Source: Diphasiastrum complanatum
Taxonomy: Eukaryota > Streptophyta > Lycopodiopsida > Lycopodiales > Lycopodiaceae
Assembly: GCA_029204225.1 (NCBI GenBank)
Contig: CM055114.1
Coordinates: forward strand, 17,198,982 to 17,262,981
DNA length: 64,000 nucleotides
Direction of reading: 5' to 3'
Below are positions 35,551 to 46,714 of the stretch, piece by piece (the first letter of the stretch is position 1; each line of letters starts with the position of its first letter). Below the pieces are notes generated by a model. That model saw only the letters and a list, made by a program, of their open reading frames with translations, had not been told where the DNA came from and did no database searches. The position numbers and the translations under genes were made by a program.

Positions 35551-38500
35551 ATTTCCATAGATGGTAATCCATTGAGCTTGTCTACCATCAGACAAGACTT
35601 CGATTGGAAATCCATTGAGAAATTCGAGATGGATGTATCCAGATAGTGGATTGCGTGACTTTAGTAAGTGTCTACTCTATATCAAAACATGAAATATTTT
35701 GATACTGTATGTTCTATCACATTGACTACTTAGATATCATGATCTGATACTATCAAATATTTATACATGGTAGTTGTGCAATAAAGATAATGCTAAATTG
35801 ATACATTTACAAGATAGATTAAGGCACTACATTCTACTGTTAGATGTCACTCTGTGGGAGAACTCTGTTAGATTAGGGGTTGTGAGAGATAGAGCGACAA
35901 CAACGGCAAACCAGAAGGATCCAGAGACTATAAAGTTCAATATTGTCGGTCTAAAATCTGACCCAACAACTTCGTGTTGACAGTCTGCCTACATTGTACA
36001 TACAATTATAGTTATGAGGTTGTAATAATTGTAGAAGAAGTAGTTGTAGATATTTTGAGTAAATCAAGATAAGTATCTTCATCAAAAAACTTCCTCAAGG
36101 ATCTGATCATCTTCTGATATCTAAAACATCATAATTGTTTCTATCAATTCATTCAGATAGTTCCATCGCATGTGTTTTCACACACAACGATCAGAGTTCT
36201 CATTCTGTAGCCAGCTGAAGTTTTCACTTTATGCGATTGTACTCCTTGTGGATATTAATCAGAGTACATTTTGTCGTCACTCAGTTGTTGTTCCATTGCG
36301 TGTTGTTTATTCCTTCATTTTGAACGTTTGGCTGCTAACTGTGGCGCTTCTGATCCACGCACCACGCTCGCTCAGTCTTCCGTTGCCAATACCACCGATT
36401 TTTGACATAGAGTACCGAATATCCATGTCAAAGACTATTCTAAATCCTTCATGCAAGGCATGGACGTAACATGAATACAAAGACTTGTTGAGATTTGGCT
36501 TGGCATTGGCATGTTAGTAGGCTATAAAGAGGCTATGAAGTGTGGGTGTTGGTCTATATAGCTTTATAAATACTCCAATAGTTGCTACAATTGATGTGAA
36601 TGATTTTCTTGAAAATATACTTTTCAAATGGAAGTATGTGCATGTATAGACGTCTTTTTATCAAAAAATTGTAAGCTACTGCTTCAAAATGTCCTCTATG
36701 ATAATGGACAGGTGTCAATGATATCTACCAAATGTCCTTTATGATATTGGAAAGGTTCTAGTGACATCCACTAAAGAACGTCAACCAGTTGTCCCACCCG
36801 CTGTCCATCTACATTTTGAGGAAGAATGCAACTTGCATTCAACAAAAGTATCTGGATGCTGCAACCTGTGAATGCATCAATCTTGACCTCAATATGGCGT
36901 TATCTTGGAGACTGGGCCCACCTGCTCCCTAGATGCCTGCCTCCATGACATCATCACCACTTGAAAATTAGATTATGTGCTCTATAATCCTCTATTCATA
37001 GGTAGAAATCATCTCCTAGCCTTTTGTCGCCAAAACGTGCTTGCTCGACTTCCACCAACTCTCTCTCCTTCTCTTTCAGTTGCTGTAGTCAAGAGGCCAT
37101 GCCATGAATAGAATATGGCAGTTTGGTGTAGTTTTACAGTCTTAAGTGAGCTGCAACTCATTTCTTTTGATGAATGAAGGTTTCTTGTCAAGGTGATAAT
37201 GATTCAAAGGTTCCAAACATGAGATCCATAAGATATAAGTAGGGATTGGCCCTCATCATTTGTTATCTTGACTTATATTGATCAAAGCTAAGAGAAGGAG
37301 GTCTTCTACACTTGGACTACATGATTGTTTGGCTCTAAAGTTGAACTCTCTCTCTTTGGAGGGTTGTGCACACATGAATGGATTTAAATTACATCCATGA
37401 TTGACTAAGCTACAGGAATTGACAAAATTTATCTTGGTGGAGGTATCATTGATGATGTCTTGAGTGAGCTTTTTGTGCACATTGGTGTGAAACTTGACGA
37501 ACTCTGTCTTTTAGATTGTCTGTAAGTGCTTGAATGCTCTTAATATATACCATATATGTTGCAGTGCAAAGCATACTGATATATTCTCTTGTCACTTTAG
37601 CTCGAAATGCAGATGGTTGCAAATCAATGTGAAAAATGTCACTACGAAGATGCGTTGGCATGCAAGGAAAGAAAACTATACGTTTACATGCTTAATATAT
37701 AATTCTCAAGTCTAATCGTGTGCTTCTAAAAGCACAAGATTATGATTTGTGCATGTCCTCCCAGTTTGATCAAGTTTGATCTAGAGCTATTCATTCTAAG
37801 CAACATGCCTCTTCGTGGCACCATTGTTTTGGCATCAAGTAATAGACTGCCATATTCTAATTACTTTTATGAAAAGAATAGAATGGAATCATGCTAAGAG
37901 AACAATCCTACTAGAATCTCAATACAACTTAATCACACATTATCATCACATTCTATTAATAATAACCCTGAACAAAACATCAAATTTATGTAGCTTTTTT
38001 CAAGGTGTCTAGTTTGATATCTTAGTTGCATATTGATTATGATTTATGACCACCAACCATTGTCTTCTTCATATGATAGCCACAAGTTTAAAAAGTTTTA
38101 TAGGGTGTAGATAGTATATTTTCACTAAAGGCTTTTTGTATTTACATGCATGTATATATCTCATAGATTATAATTTCTATAGTTGATTTAATCTTAGAAA
38201 CCTATTAGTCCTTTCTTGCCAAGGCAGCCTGCAGTGTTCGGGAAAGCCGACATCTCTTGAGAATGGAACCGGCATCTTTTGTCAAAAATCGATTTTATTA
38301 AAGACTTACAGAAAGTTGGCATTCAAAAAATCGATAATTTATTTTAAATGCAGGAAATTTTATGTATGTCATTTTTATTTGGAGAAAATTTGTGTAAAGT
38401 AAGGAGATCCTTACAAAACTTGGCTTACATAGATTTATTGAGTTAATTAAATAATTTATAAATGCAAATATGTAGTGTTGTGCAAAAAAATATGAGATGC

Positions 38501-38803
38501 GATGTGGAAGGCAAATTTTTTTCAAAATCGATAACTTAAAAAAAAATGTAGGATATTGGAAAGAGGTTTTCGAACACTCTAAGACAAGGCCATGGCCATG
38601 TGCCTTTCGTACGAAGATTCCATGCTATTCTTGTTTGTACTAATGTGGACTAGGTATTAGTCATGCTGAGGTAGGCTACCTGGTGTAGCACTCCGAGCCG
38701 CTAGAGCGGGGAGGGTGGCTAACGTAGCCCATCGTTGGATGACAAATACCAGACATAGCAGTTGCAAATCTACGGTGGAGATTAAAATGTTTTAGAACCT
38801 GTG
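35551..38803. other. Intergenic region, no gene recognised
   Basis: No frame here resembles a known protein, and no RNA gene is evident. There is a weak two-copy repeat of 43 bp at 36688-36774 (each copy begins ATGTCCT.TATGATA). Remaining frames are short and lie in low-complexity AT-rich sequence. Confidence 0.4.
36688..36774. repeat. Imperfect two-copy 43-bp tandem repeat
   Basis: ATGTCCTCTATGATAATGGA and ATGTCCTTTATGATATTGGA start 43 bp apart, and the following text (TGACATCCACTAA-like) is also repeated with mismatches. Confidence 0.35.
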
Positions 38804-39181
38804 CTATGGCTTAGAATCCGCCTCTTCCTAGCCAACCGGACGATGCCATGTGTGTGATATCACTCCTCCAAATGCTATGATGTCATGAAAAGGAGTGTGT
38901 GCAAGATTTCATGAATATCATAGAGGGTTCTATGGCTTAGAATCCGCCTCTTCCTAGCCAACCGGATGATGCCATGTGTGTGATATCACTCCTCCAAATG
39001 CTATGATGTCATGAAAAGGAGTGTGTGCAAGATTTCATGAATATCATATAGGGTTCTATGGCTTAGAATCCGCCTATTCCTAGCCAACCGGATGATGCCA
39101 TGTGTGTGATATCACTCCTCCAAATGCTATGATGTCATGAAAAGGAGTGTGTGCAAGAGTTCATGAATATCATAGAGGGTT
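38804..39181. repeat. Three tandem copies of a 126-bp unit
   Basis: The unit begins CTATGGCTTAGAATCCGCCT at 38804, 38930 and 39056. The three copies are nearly identical, with scattered single-base differences (CGACGATG against CGGATGATG, CTCTTCC against CTATTCC). The array ends at TCATAGAGGGTT near 39181. It lies about 1 kb upstream of the first recognised exon of the host gene. Confidence 0.85.
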
Positions 39182-40167
39182 TTGGCCACATCAACTTTTT
39201 TGAATCTTTATTGCAAGGTACGGTAGTTCCGCAATGGGGTGGATAATCAGGAAAACAAGTTATATATATTTTTCAGTTTCATCTTCATCTCATCACAACA
39301 CATCTGACCTGATAATGTATTGATGCGTTTAGTTAGGAAACTGCGAAGTGCATAACAGTTTTCAATTTCCTTCTACAAACTGCACCATGCTAGATGCAAC
39401 TACGTGCTCAACAGACAGGGATTGTCAAGACTGGCCTGAATTCATCAAATTTTTTCACTTACACTTTCATTCAATCAATTGATCTTTTCGCCTGTTATTC
39501 AAGAGTTACATAACCTACATTTTAGTTTCCATTGTTCTAGCTTTATTTCACTGATACTATGAATAATTGAGGGTCACGAAGCGTTGAATGCACATATCAA
39601 GCACTCTTGAGAGACATTGAAACTTCTGACCACAGTCAAATGGGCATGGTTTGATACCGGTTACAAAGTTTTGGATTTCCAGGCAAGTCGAAATGGCTGA
39701 GATAGATAGTGGAATTTAGCTTCTCCTTAATAGATCATCATGTTCTGCTAGAGAGCATTTATTTGTTTAGCTTCGAGAAAAGTTTTGTGACAATCATTTC
39801 GAGAACATCTTCAGAAGCCTGCTGATAGTTGTGGTGAATTCCCAATGAAATCCACATCAGTATCTGCTTTGTGAAATTGGATGCCTTCTTGGTATCAAGT
39901 GGTTTTATGAGACTTCAGTAGCTTGCCAAATAGGAACGAACCAATTGTTGTCAGTTGTCCTTAATTCTCGTGAAAGGGGTTCAAGTATTTAAGCGAACCA
40001 TTTTGACTTCATTTTAAATCTTCCCAGGTGCCTTGGTTGTAAGTGAAATTGTTTCATTGCGCTGTCCCAATTTGAATTTTTGTTTAACAATCTTCTTATA
40101 TATTGAAGTTTGACCAGTCCTTCAATCATTATGTTGTTACTCTTCCAGGGAAAGAATTGGCAATACC
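39182..40167. other. Upstream region of the CFAP99-like gene
   Basis: No frame of note. An acceptor-like TCTTCCAG ends at 40148, so 40149-40167 may be the end of a 5' UTR exon whose upstream part I cannot identify. The transcription start is unknown. Confidence 0.35.
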
Positions 40168-40410
40168 ATGGACAAGGAAGTTAGTGGGAATTCAGATCCT
40201 TGTCTAACATTTGTGGAACACCAAAGATCATACAATGCGAGTAAATGTAAGAACAAAAAGAAACGCATGTCAGCAAGAGCCTTGCTGGATGCATGCCAGA
40301 AGCTTTTGGAGAGCTTCACTGATAGAGCTGATGCCTCAGATGACCATTGTGCCGTTGTTCTTCCGTCATCAAATGCCATGCATCCATCCGATGTTTTGTT
40401 TGTAAAACAG
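40168..40410 (+). CDS. CFAP99: CFAP99-like cilium protein, first recognised coding exon
   Basis: 81 codons from ATG 40168 to CAG 40410, containing ARALLDACQKLLESF and ending SDVLFVKQ. Joined in phase 0 to the exon at 57788 it gives DVLFVKQ followed by VLCGCCRYKGLLDAF, a smooth match to what I recall of the N-terminus of CFAP99, an axonemal protein of motile cilia. The donor would be CAG/GCAAGC, a GC-type donor. The nearby GT at 40402 would drop three codons of the expected junction. Land plants keep such genes only if their sperm are flagellated. The gene name rests on remembered family pattern, so it is moderately sure; the exon itself is more so. Confidence 0.55.
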
Positions 40411-41039
40411 GCAAGCATTTTTTTGGATAATTTTATTTGTATTGATATTTCATGAATTTACCCTTCAGAATTTGCTGTTCTTCGGGTTATGTTTCTATTT
40501 ATGTTAGTCCATCACAGTAAGAGTTTGAATTGTAACTCACAGTGAATCATGCTTGAGCTGCATTGGAAGTAACACTTCGTTGAGTGGTTTACTTTTGTAG
40601 TTTAGCATATTTCACACATGCAACTCTGATTCATCTAGAAATTTAATGTACAAAAGATGATCTTTTAAATTCAAGGCCTAAATCTTACTTTTTTAACTAG
40701 TTGTCGTCATTTGGATACAAGGGAAGTTGTGCACGGTTGGATATGCATTTTTCCTCCATGTTGGGCCTTTCACAGGTATTGTGATAATTTGCTTCAAAAT
40801 CAAATTGGGAGGCATTTTAAAGATAAAGGACATGGGAATTTCAAAGATATACAAGGCCTTAGAAATAGCTTCTTAATTTTGCATTGCATCTCTTGCCATT
40901 GCCTATTTCTTCAACGCATCTTTTGATCATTCATCTTCCATTTAAGTTAGGAGGCCCTTTGCCCTACCTGATTCCATTTTAATGGGGAGCTGTCAAGTAT
41001 GCAAATGTTCTATTATTCTAACAGTTTGCAGAATTACAA

Positions 41040-41480
41040 GGCATTGGGAACAGTCAATACAAGGGATTTGGCATTTCTGGTGACAAGCCAAGTTGGTTCT
41101 GGCGACAAAGGAAAACACCGATCGGCATGTTCCAGTGACCCAGAATGGAGTTTGGAGACTAAGTAAAATACTGGTCAGTATTTTCTTGCAACCCAGGCGC
41201 GACGTCCAGCAACCAAGGGAAACATTGAACTGCAATTTTTGAGACTATGTTTGAAAGAGCCCGACCCTGAATCACATTTTCAAAAGCCCAGATTGAGAAG
41301 GGAAAGGAGGATGCAGTTTAAGGCCGAACCACGGCCCAGGGACCAGCCTCAAAAAATACCGACCGGTATTTTTCGACCTCCATCAAAGCACTCATTTTGA
41401 AGGTCTTTTTCTCAACAGTCCTTTTGTGTTAAGGACTGCCCTTAAAAGTTGACATCTTCTCCATGTAATTGAACTCAACA
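41040..41480. other. Intron segment with three similar palindromes
   Basis: It contains CACCGATCGGCATG near 41115, AAAATACTGGTCAGTATTTT near 41166 and AAAAATACCGACCGGTATTT near 41347, spaced through otherwise unique sequence. No coding frame. It may be a relic of a transposon end, but I cannot place it. Confidence 0.3.
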
Positions 41481-41739
41481 ATCTAGCGTAGTGCATGGAT
41501 CGGGATTTCCAATGCACCGACGGCAGAACGCCAATCCTCATCAGCTATGTCAAGTCAAATCTACTTCTGCTCAAAAGGTCGGAATCAGACTTGACCCTTT
41601 ATCTACCATATTGAATAAAAGAAGTACTGGCGGCTCTGCGTTGCTCATACGCTATCTACTGTGTTTTTTTTTTTCTGTTGTAGGAACTCTTTTATGTGCG
41701 AATCGGACGTCAAACTCCCAAGCTCAGTTTAGAACAAAG

Positions 41740-42270
41740 AAGTTCTAACCAACTCATTAGTTATTGCAAGACCCACTATTCCTATTGTTACTACAAGCTG
41801 CTCCTCGTGTCTATGAACCCATTTTTTTACCCTAACCTATTTCTTTCCATCACTCCCCATTCCCAGCCTTGCTCTCATCTTTCCCATTCATTGCATCTCC
41901 CTCTGGACATCCTATCTCTTGCTCACTTTCCTCCTACACAAACCCCTCCCCTTCTGTTCATGTAGCCAACCGTTGTTCTCCCTACTCATATGGTTATCTT
42001 TCAACCCATTCCTTGTACCCTGGACTACCACTTTCGTCTTTCACCCCATTCCTTGTACCCTGGACTACCACTTTCATCCTTCGGTCAACCAATAGCTCAT
42101 TGTTCCCCAAACCCAATCCAAGCCACATGCATCTATCTCTCTCATCCCATTTCTACCTTCTTTCATACCTTTCACGACCCCACTCGACTCTCTCCTCCGA
42201 TCTTCTTTCTAATATACCTTCTTTAGTTCTCTTCATGTGTCATCCATAGCTACCTTTTCCTACAAATGGC
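41740..42270. repeat. Pyrimidine-rich tract with two 40-bp tandem copies
   Basis: A long C/T-rich stretch. CCCATTCCTTGTACCCTGGA with its following text occurs at 42005 and 42045, period 40. Frames through it are Ser/Pro/Leu-rich low complexity and are not believable genes. Confidence 0.5.
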
Positions 42271-42339
42271 TTTACCCTCTGTCAACGCTTTATTTTTCTT
42301 CTTTGAATTTAGTTTATTTAGTTTGTTTAGTTCCAAGTA

Positions 42340-43236
42340 AGATAGACCACCTAGAAATTTTTAGGCTTGTCAAGTTATGTGCCACATCTGAGTTAGAAAC
42401 TCTGCAGCGCTAGGTACCTTACGTGGAATCCCTGTGATCGTAGGACTCAGCGGCGTGAAAGTATAATTGAGCTCAGATGGACTCAATCTAGTGGACGCAT
42501 GTCTCTTGTCATTGTACGCGAGCTCCAATAGCGGTAAATGCTTTACCCAGTCTGTTTGCGTACCCTAAGCATATCTTCCAAGATCTGGGTCACTCTCTAT
42601 GTCTAGCCATCTGTTTGAGGTTTCTCAGAGCTACTCATCCGCAACTGTGTCCCCAATCTGGCGAACACCTCCATCCAGAAATTTCCCATAAACTTGGGAT
42701 CCTTGTCAGACACAATGAACTTCGGAAGTCCATGCAACCTGACGACATTATGGATAAACAACTTGGCAACTTGTGGAGCTATGACCTTCTTGGTTGTTGC
42801 AATGAAGTGAGCCATCTTAGAAAACCTGTCTACCACTACCATAACGAATTCAATCATGTCTGGGTCCTGGGTAGCAACAATGAAATCCATGGAGATACTT
42901 TCCCACCTTCCGGCAGGAATCTCCAGTGGATGTAGCAAGCCCAAAGGACTTAACCGCTCGGCCTTGTTCACAATGACAAGTCGTGCAACGCTGGATGTAC
43001 TCTCTGACGCTCGCTGCAATCGTAACGAACCGTCGGAAGAACTTGCAAAAGCCTAGGAAAGACTGTAATTGACGAATATCAGCCAGTCTTGGCCACTTCT
43101 TGATCACAACCACCTTGACGTGGTCAACCGAAATACCGTCACTACGTGACCCAAATACTCAACACGAGTCTTACACAACTCGGTCTTTTGAGCATTGGCA
43201 TACAAGACTGTTTCTTGCAGCTTGCCAAATACGGTC
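42340..43236 (-). pseudogene. Element F integrase and RT scrap
   Basis: 43236-43020 carries the RT end (ANAQKTELCKTRVEYLGHVV and LQSFLGFCKFFRRF), which then runs without its RNase H into the integrase zinc region (REYIQRCTTCHCEQG). 43019-42603 has [41 protein letters not shown] and ends at PQTDG. The same integrase continues to about 42340 in another frame (DWVKHLPLLELAYND). The DDE residues up to the second Asp are present. Deletion of RNase H and the frame changes make it inactive. Confidence 0.78.
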
Positions 43237-44607
43237 TAGAGATGACCTTCATGCTCCACCACTGTCTTACACCACTGTCTTACTATAGACCAGTACGTCA
43301 TCAATAAATTTGATATTGACGTAACCCACCACTCCACATTCCGTCTAGGCGGCAATCCCATTGACATGTTGTCAATCAACAAATGTTTAAACTCAGCTCG
43401 GATGGATCTTTCTAGCTGACTTGCTGGATCACCCCTGAGTTGCTGAGCTAAAGCATAATTTACATAAGACATTAAATAAGATGAATTTGTTTCTGAATTA
43501 TTGACTTGTGCGTTTATTGGTAAACTACAAAAAATGGAATCATCATTCACATTTACCAAATAAGACAACCACATATATTGCAAGTCCATCTTCTTTATTT
43601 GCATACAGGTAATAAGAGGGCCCTGTACAGATGGCCTCTCCCCCTGTAGGACTTGAGACAAACTTTCATGCTTGAAAACATACTCATGCAAAACGGAATC
43701 TATAGCGGGCTGCTTACTCGCATGCCATCGCGTTCCTAGTACAACATCAAACTTGCCTAACTTGGTGATCTCGAAGTCTAACTTCTCAGAATAAGTATGA
43801 ATAGCTAGCAACACTTGAGAGACTCGTCGATCCCACACCTCTGTGCCCTTACCATCTAGCATCTCAACTGTATACCGGTAATCATAAGGCACAATAGCCA
43901 AGTTAAGCTTCTTCACCGCAAGAGAGTTCATAATATTATATGAAAAGCCGGTGTCGAATAATACAAGAACATATCGACCTTCCAGCTTCCCCCTCATCCG
44001 TATCAGCTCACTGGAAAGTAAACAAATTGGTGCATGTGGAATAATCTTCCGCACCGAAATGGTCATGACATGCTTTGTGTCCTCATCACTACTACCCAAT
44101 AAATCATCCAACATATTTTTATCCTTGGCCCTTCTTGGCGCCCGGCTGTAAGGTATGGAATTTTTGCTCGTGCACTGAGGACAATCTTTGAACAGGTGTT
44201 TACCAAGGCAGAAAAAACATAGTTCTTTTTTCTGGGCCTTTTCTTTTTGTTCCGTTGTGAGGGTAGATTTATTGTAGGAGTGTTTTGCTGGCTTGCATTT
44301 TGGAACCTGCAGCATTTGGATAGGGGTGTCCCTGCAGGAGATTTCTGTGGCCTTGCTGGCCAACCTTCTGCGACCCATTCTTCTGGTGCATAAAAGGCAC
44401 TCCATAATCAGGCTTGCTTTTGACATTGCCTTTGTAGTTGAAAGCTATAGCAATTGTCTCTTCCAAGGTCTTACAATGTGCATTTAGAACATGCGGCCTC
44501 AACTCCTCTTGAAGACCAAACACAAACTTGTGTACCACAAGCCACTCTGCAATTTCTTTAGGAATCTTGATAAGCACTTCTCTATACCTATCAGCATAGT
44601 CCTTCAC
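43237..44607 (-). pseudogene. Element F gag C-terminus and protease
   Basis: 44607-44269 has KDYADRYREVLIKIPKEIAE and FGLQEELRPHVLNAHCKTLE, the C-terminal part of a gypsy gag. 44426-43236 overlaps in another frame, with the zinc knuckle CFFCLGKHLFKDC (an atypical Leu after the second Cys) and protease VLFDTGFSYNIMNSLAVKKL. The usual DSGA/DTGS active-site motif reads DTGFS. After GLPPRRNVE the RT is missing. Confidence 0.75.
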
Positions 44608-44649
44608 ACTGTAGTGTTTCTAACGGTGCAAAAACCATGCATCCGTCAC

Positions 44650-46280
44650 ACATACATGCTCGTGTGGTTTGTCATGAGAGTGAAAGATCTTCATAGAGAG
44701 CTTGCTTGCATAGGAGACCATCTCAATCAAAATAAATTATTGCAAGTAATCCTTAGTGGATTGAGTGGAGAGGACAAAGCACTCCTCACAAACGACAAGC
44801 AAAAGGGAAGGAGCAAAGGGCACCAACAACAACAATACTTCAAGAAGGACAAGGACAAAGCCAAAGATGGAGATGAGGATCATTCCTCTCAAGCTACAAC
44901 ATCTAGTGGAAAGAAGAACAAGTCAAAGATCAAGTGTTTCTTTTGCGGAAAGGAAGGCCACTATGCTTCAAATTGCTTCAAGAAAAAGAACCAATTCAAG
45001 CAAGCTAACCTTACTAATGAGAAAGAGAGTGAGGGTAATGAGAGTGATAGGGAGGATTCATGGATGATGTCAAGTTTTTCTACTTCCCCCTTCAAGAGTG
45101 AGGAATTGCGATGGATAGATAGTGGGGCTAATTCCCATATGTCTAGTTCTAGAAATTCATTCACTATTTGGTTGTATTTGCTTTGTGCATGGAAGAAAGA
45201 TGATCCTAGTTTTATCAAAGGAATAATGATTGGATATTCATCATCCAAGAAAGCCTATAGAATCTTTGTTCCCTCTACAAACAAGATTCTTGTGAGTAGG
45301 GATGTGATCTTCCATGAAGATCAAAACCTCAACTTGGAAGGGACCGAGATCAAGTCATCTCATGATGAATCGAAGATTATCCATCTTGATGCCAATCAAG
45401 ATACGTTGGGGTCGAAGCTTGAGGAGGAGGATCTTCAAGCAATCACACCAAGAAGATCCATGAGAGAGAGATCCGAACCAAAGAGGCTCACTTATGTGGA
45501 GAAAGGCAAGCAAGTGGAAGATGGCACCACCTATCATGCTTTTTCCATCTCTCATGAAGAGCCAAGAAATGTCCAAGATGCACTCCAATCCAAGGAGTGG
45601 CTTGAAGCCATGACCAATGAGTATGATGCCTTGATTTCTAATAACACTTGGGAGCTTGTGGATCCACCTATTAACAAGCATGCGATTTGATGCAAGTGGG
45701 TGTTTCGAATAAAGTACAACACTGATGGATCTATCAACAAATTCAAAGCAAGACTATGTGCAAAAATCCAAGGTCTTGACTATGAAGATACCTTTGCACG
45801 CGTGGCCAAGATTGTCACAATAAGAGTCATCATTTCCATTGCATGCTATTTCAAGTGGAGGATGTTTCAACTCGATGTATGAAATGCCTTCCTCAATGGC
45901 TACCTTGAGGAGGAGATCTATATGGAGCAACTCGAAGGTTTCATAAAGAAAGGTGAAGAATCCAAAGTTTGCTCTTGTTCAAAAGCTTATATGGGCTTAA
46001 ACAAGCCCCAAGATCTTGGTATGCAAGGCTAAACTCTTATTTTATCTAACTTGGATGCAATCTAAGTGACCATGATCCTTCTTTGTACATAAAGTTTGTA
46101 GATAGCAATTTAGTCATTCTCATCATTTATGTAGATGACATTATTTTGAGTGGATGTTGCATGAAACTTGTTGAAGAAACAAAAAGTGCACTAGGGAGTG
46201 AGTTTAAGATGCAAGATGTAGGAGAACTCCGTTGCATCTTAGGCCTACAGATAGATCTATGGGCTGGATTTGAGCGTTAA
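44650..46280 (+). pseudogene. Copia-2 gag-pol remnant
   Basis: 44491-45690 reads RVKDLHRELACIGDHL, the intact knuckle CFFCGKEGHYASNC and protease WIDSGANSHMSSS. It then jumps directly to the integrase C-terminal region (DDPSFIKGIMIGYSSSKKAY), so the integrase catalytic core is deleted. The RT starts with SNNTWELVDPP and stops at TGA 45688. Pieces at 45700-45882 (KARLCAKIQGLDYEDTFA) and 46083-46280 (YVDDIILSGCC) follow, and RNase H is absent. It cannot code for an active enzyme. Confidence 0.8.
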
Positions 46281-46287
46281 TGTGCAC

Positions 46288-46299
46288 AAATTGAGGGAG
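46288..46299 (+). other. Polypurine tract of Copia-2
   Basis: AAATTGAGGGAG immediately before the TGTGGA start of the LTR. Confidence 0.55.
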
Positions 46300-46342
46300 T
46301 GTGGAAAAATGTAAAAGTTATCTATTATGAGTTTTGGGGATG
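46300..46342 (+). repeat. Copia-2 3' LTR, left fragment
   Basis: It starts TGTGGAAAAATG after the purine tract and ends at GGGGATG, where element E is inserted. The other end of this LTR, TCCACA at 53141-53146, is the perfect inverted complement of the TGTGGA start. Confidence 0.75.
46338..46342. other. Left target-site duplication of element E (GGATG)
   Basis: GGATG directly before the TGTTACG LTR start, identical to 52568-52572 directly after the 3' LTR. Confidence 0.9.
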
Positions 46343-46700
46343 TGTTACGAGCTCGTAACCAGTGCCGAACCCTAGAGAACACAGATAGGTCAGATACCAC
46401 AGTCAGGGTTGTGTCCAGCGTACATGACCAACAGGGCAAGACAGTGTGAGTAGTGTGCCCCAGCACGGTCCATAGCCATGGCGGGCCTAACACAGCCTAG
46501 GGACCCTGTCAGCAGGATAGGGCCCCCAGTTGGGTCCCGACGTGCAGTCGGCCACGTCAGTGCCACGTGGCCGACACTTGGCAGTAGCATGCTACCAGTC
46601 CTCACACTGGGCTAGGAGGGGCTTACTCTATATCAGGGAGTAGGCAAGGTTGGGTGGATCAGTTAGTGTTTGCCCTACTGTGGTGTTAGGATCTATTACA
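46343..46700 (+). repeat. Element E 5' LTR
   Basis: 358 bp from TGTTACGAGC to TCTATTACA. It contains an 11-bp inverted repeat at 46547-46575 (GTCGGCCACGT ... ACGTGGCCGAC) that includes a CACGTG G-box. A TATA-like CTCTATATCAGG lies near 46627. Confidence 0.93.
46547..46575. promoter_or_regulatory. G-box inverted repeat in element E LTR
   Basis: GTCGGCCACGT and ACGTGGCCGAC are perfect complements separated by 7 bases, with CACGTG at 46564-46569. This is a candidate bZIP or bHLH site about 60 bp upstream of the TATA-like motif. It is repeated in the 3' LTR at 52414-52442. Confidence 0.4.
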
Positions 46701-46701
46701 C

Positions 46702-46714
46702 TGGTATCAGAGCC
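46702..46714 (+). other. Primer binding site of element E (tRNA-iMet)
   Basis: TGGTATCAGAGCC, the usual plant initiator-tRNA-Met primer complement, one base after the LTR end. Confidence 0.85.

Larger units (their letters stand above)
42280..44640 (-). mobile_element. Element F, deleted gypsy retrotransposon (main part)
   Basis: Minus-strand order gag (44607), zinc knuckle and protease (44426-43236), an RT scrap, then integrase (43019 to about 42340). RT lies before integrase, as in gypsy. The RT core is gone: GLPPRR is joined within a few dozen residues to KTVVEHEGHL, which normally follows the catalytic motif. The N-terminal part of gag lies beyond Copia-2 at 53150-53640. Neither LTR was identified. 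Confidence 0.75.
44641..46342 (+). mobile_element. Copia-2, internally deleted copia element (left part)
   Basis: A plus-strand copia with gag C-terminus, protease start, integrase C-terminus, RT pieces and a 3' LTR that begins at 46300. Its 5' LTR and gag start are lost at the junction with element F near 44640. The 3' LTR is interrupted at 46342 by element E and resumes at 52573. The loss at 44640 also removes part of F's gag, suggesting one deletion after insertion of Copia-2 into F. Confidence 0.75.

Noticed and set aside
36170-36469. 99-codon plus-strand frame with hydrophobic stretches
   Set aside because: No recognisable domain, no splice or promoter support, and a length expected by chance in this composition.
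40137-40418. Minus-strand frame over the first host exon
   Set aside because: It is the antisense shadow of the plus-strand exon, which fits neighbouring exons in phase and sequence pattern.
41869-42249. 126-codon Ser/Pro/Leu-rich frame
   Set aside because: A low-complexity pyrimidine tract with a 40-bp tandem repeat, open in overlapping frames. Not a believable gene.
46257-46605. Minus-strand frames repeated at 52175-52472
   Set aside because: They are identical only because both lie in the LTRs of element E. There is no protein similarity, and they are antisense to the element.
46702-46714. tRNA gene at the primer sites
   Set aside because: Only the 13-17 bases complementary to a tRNA 3' end are present, as expected for retrotransposon primer sites. 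No cloverleaf surrounds them.
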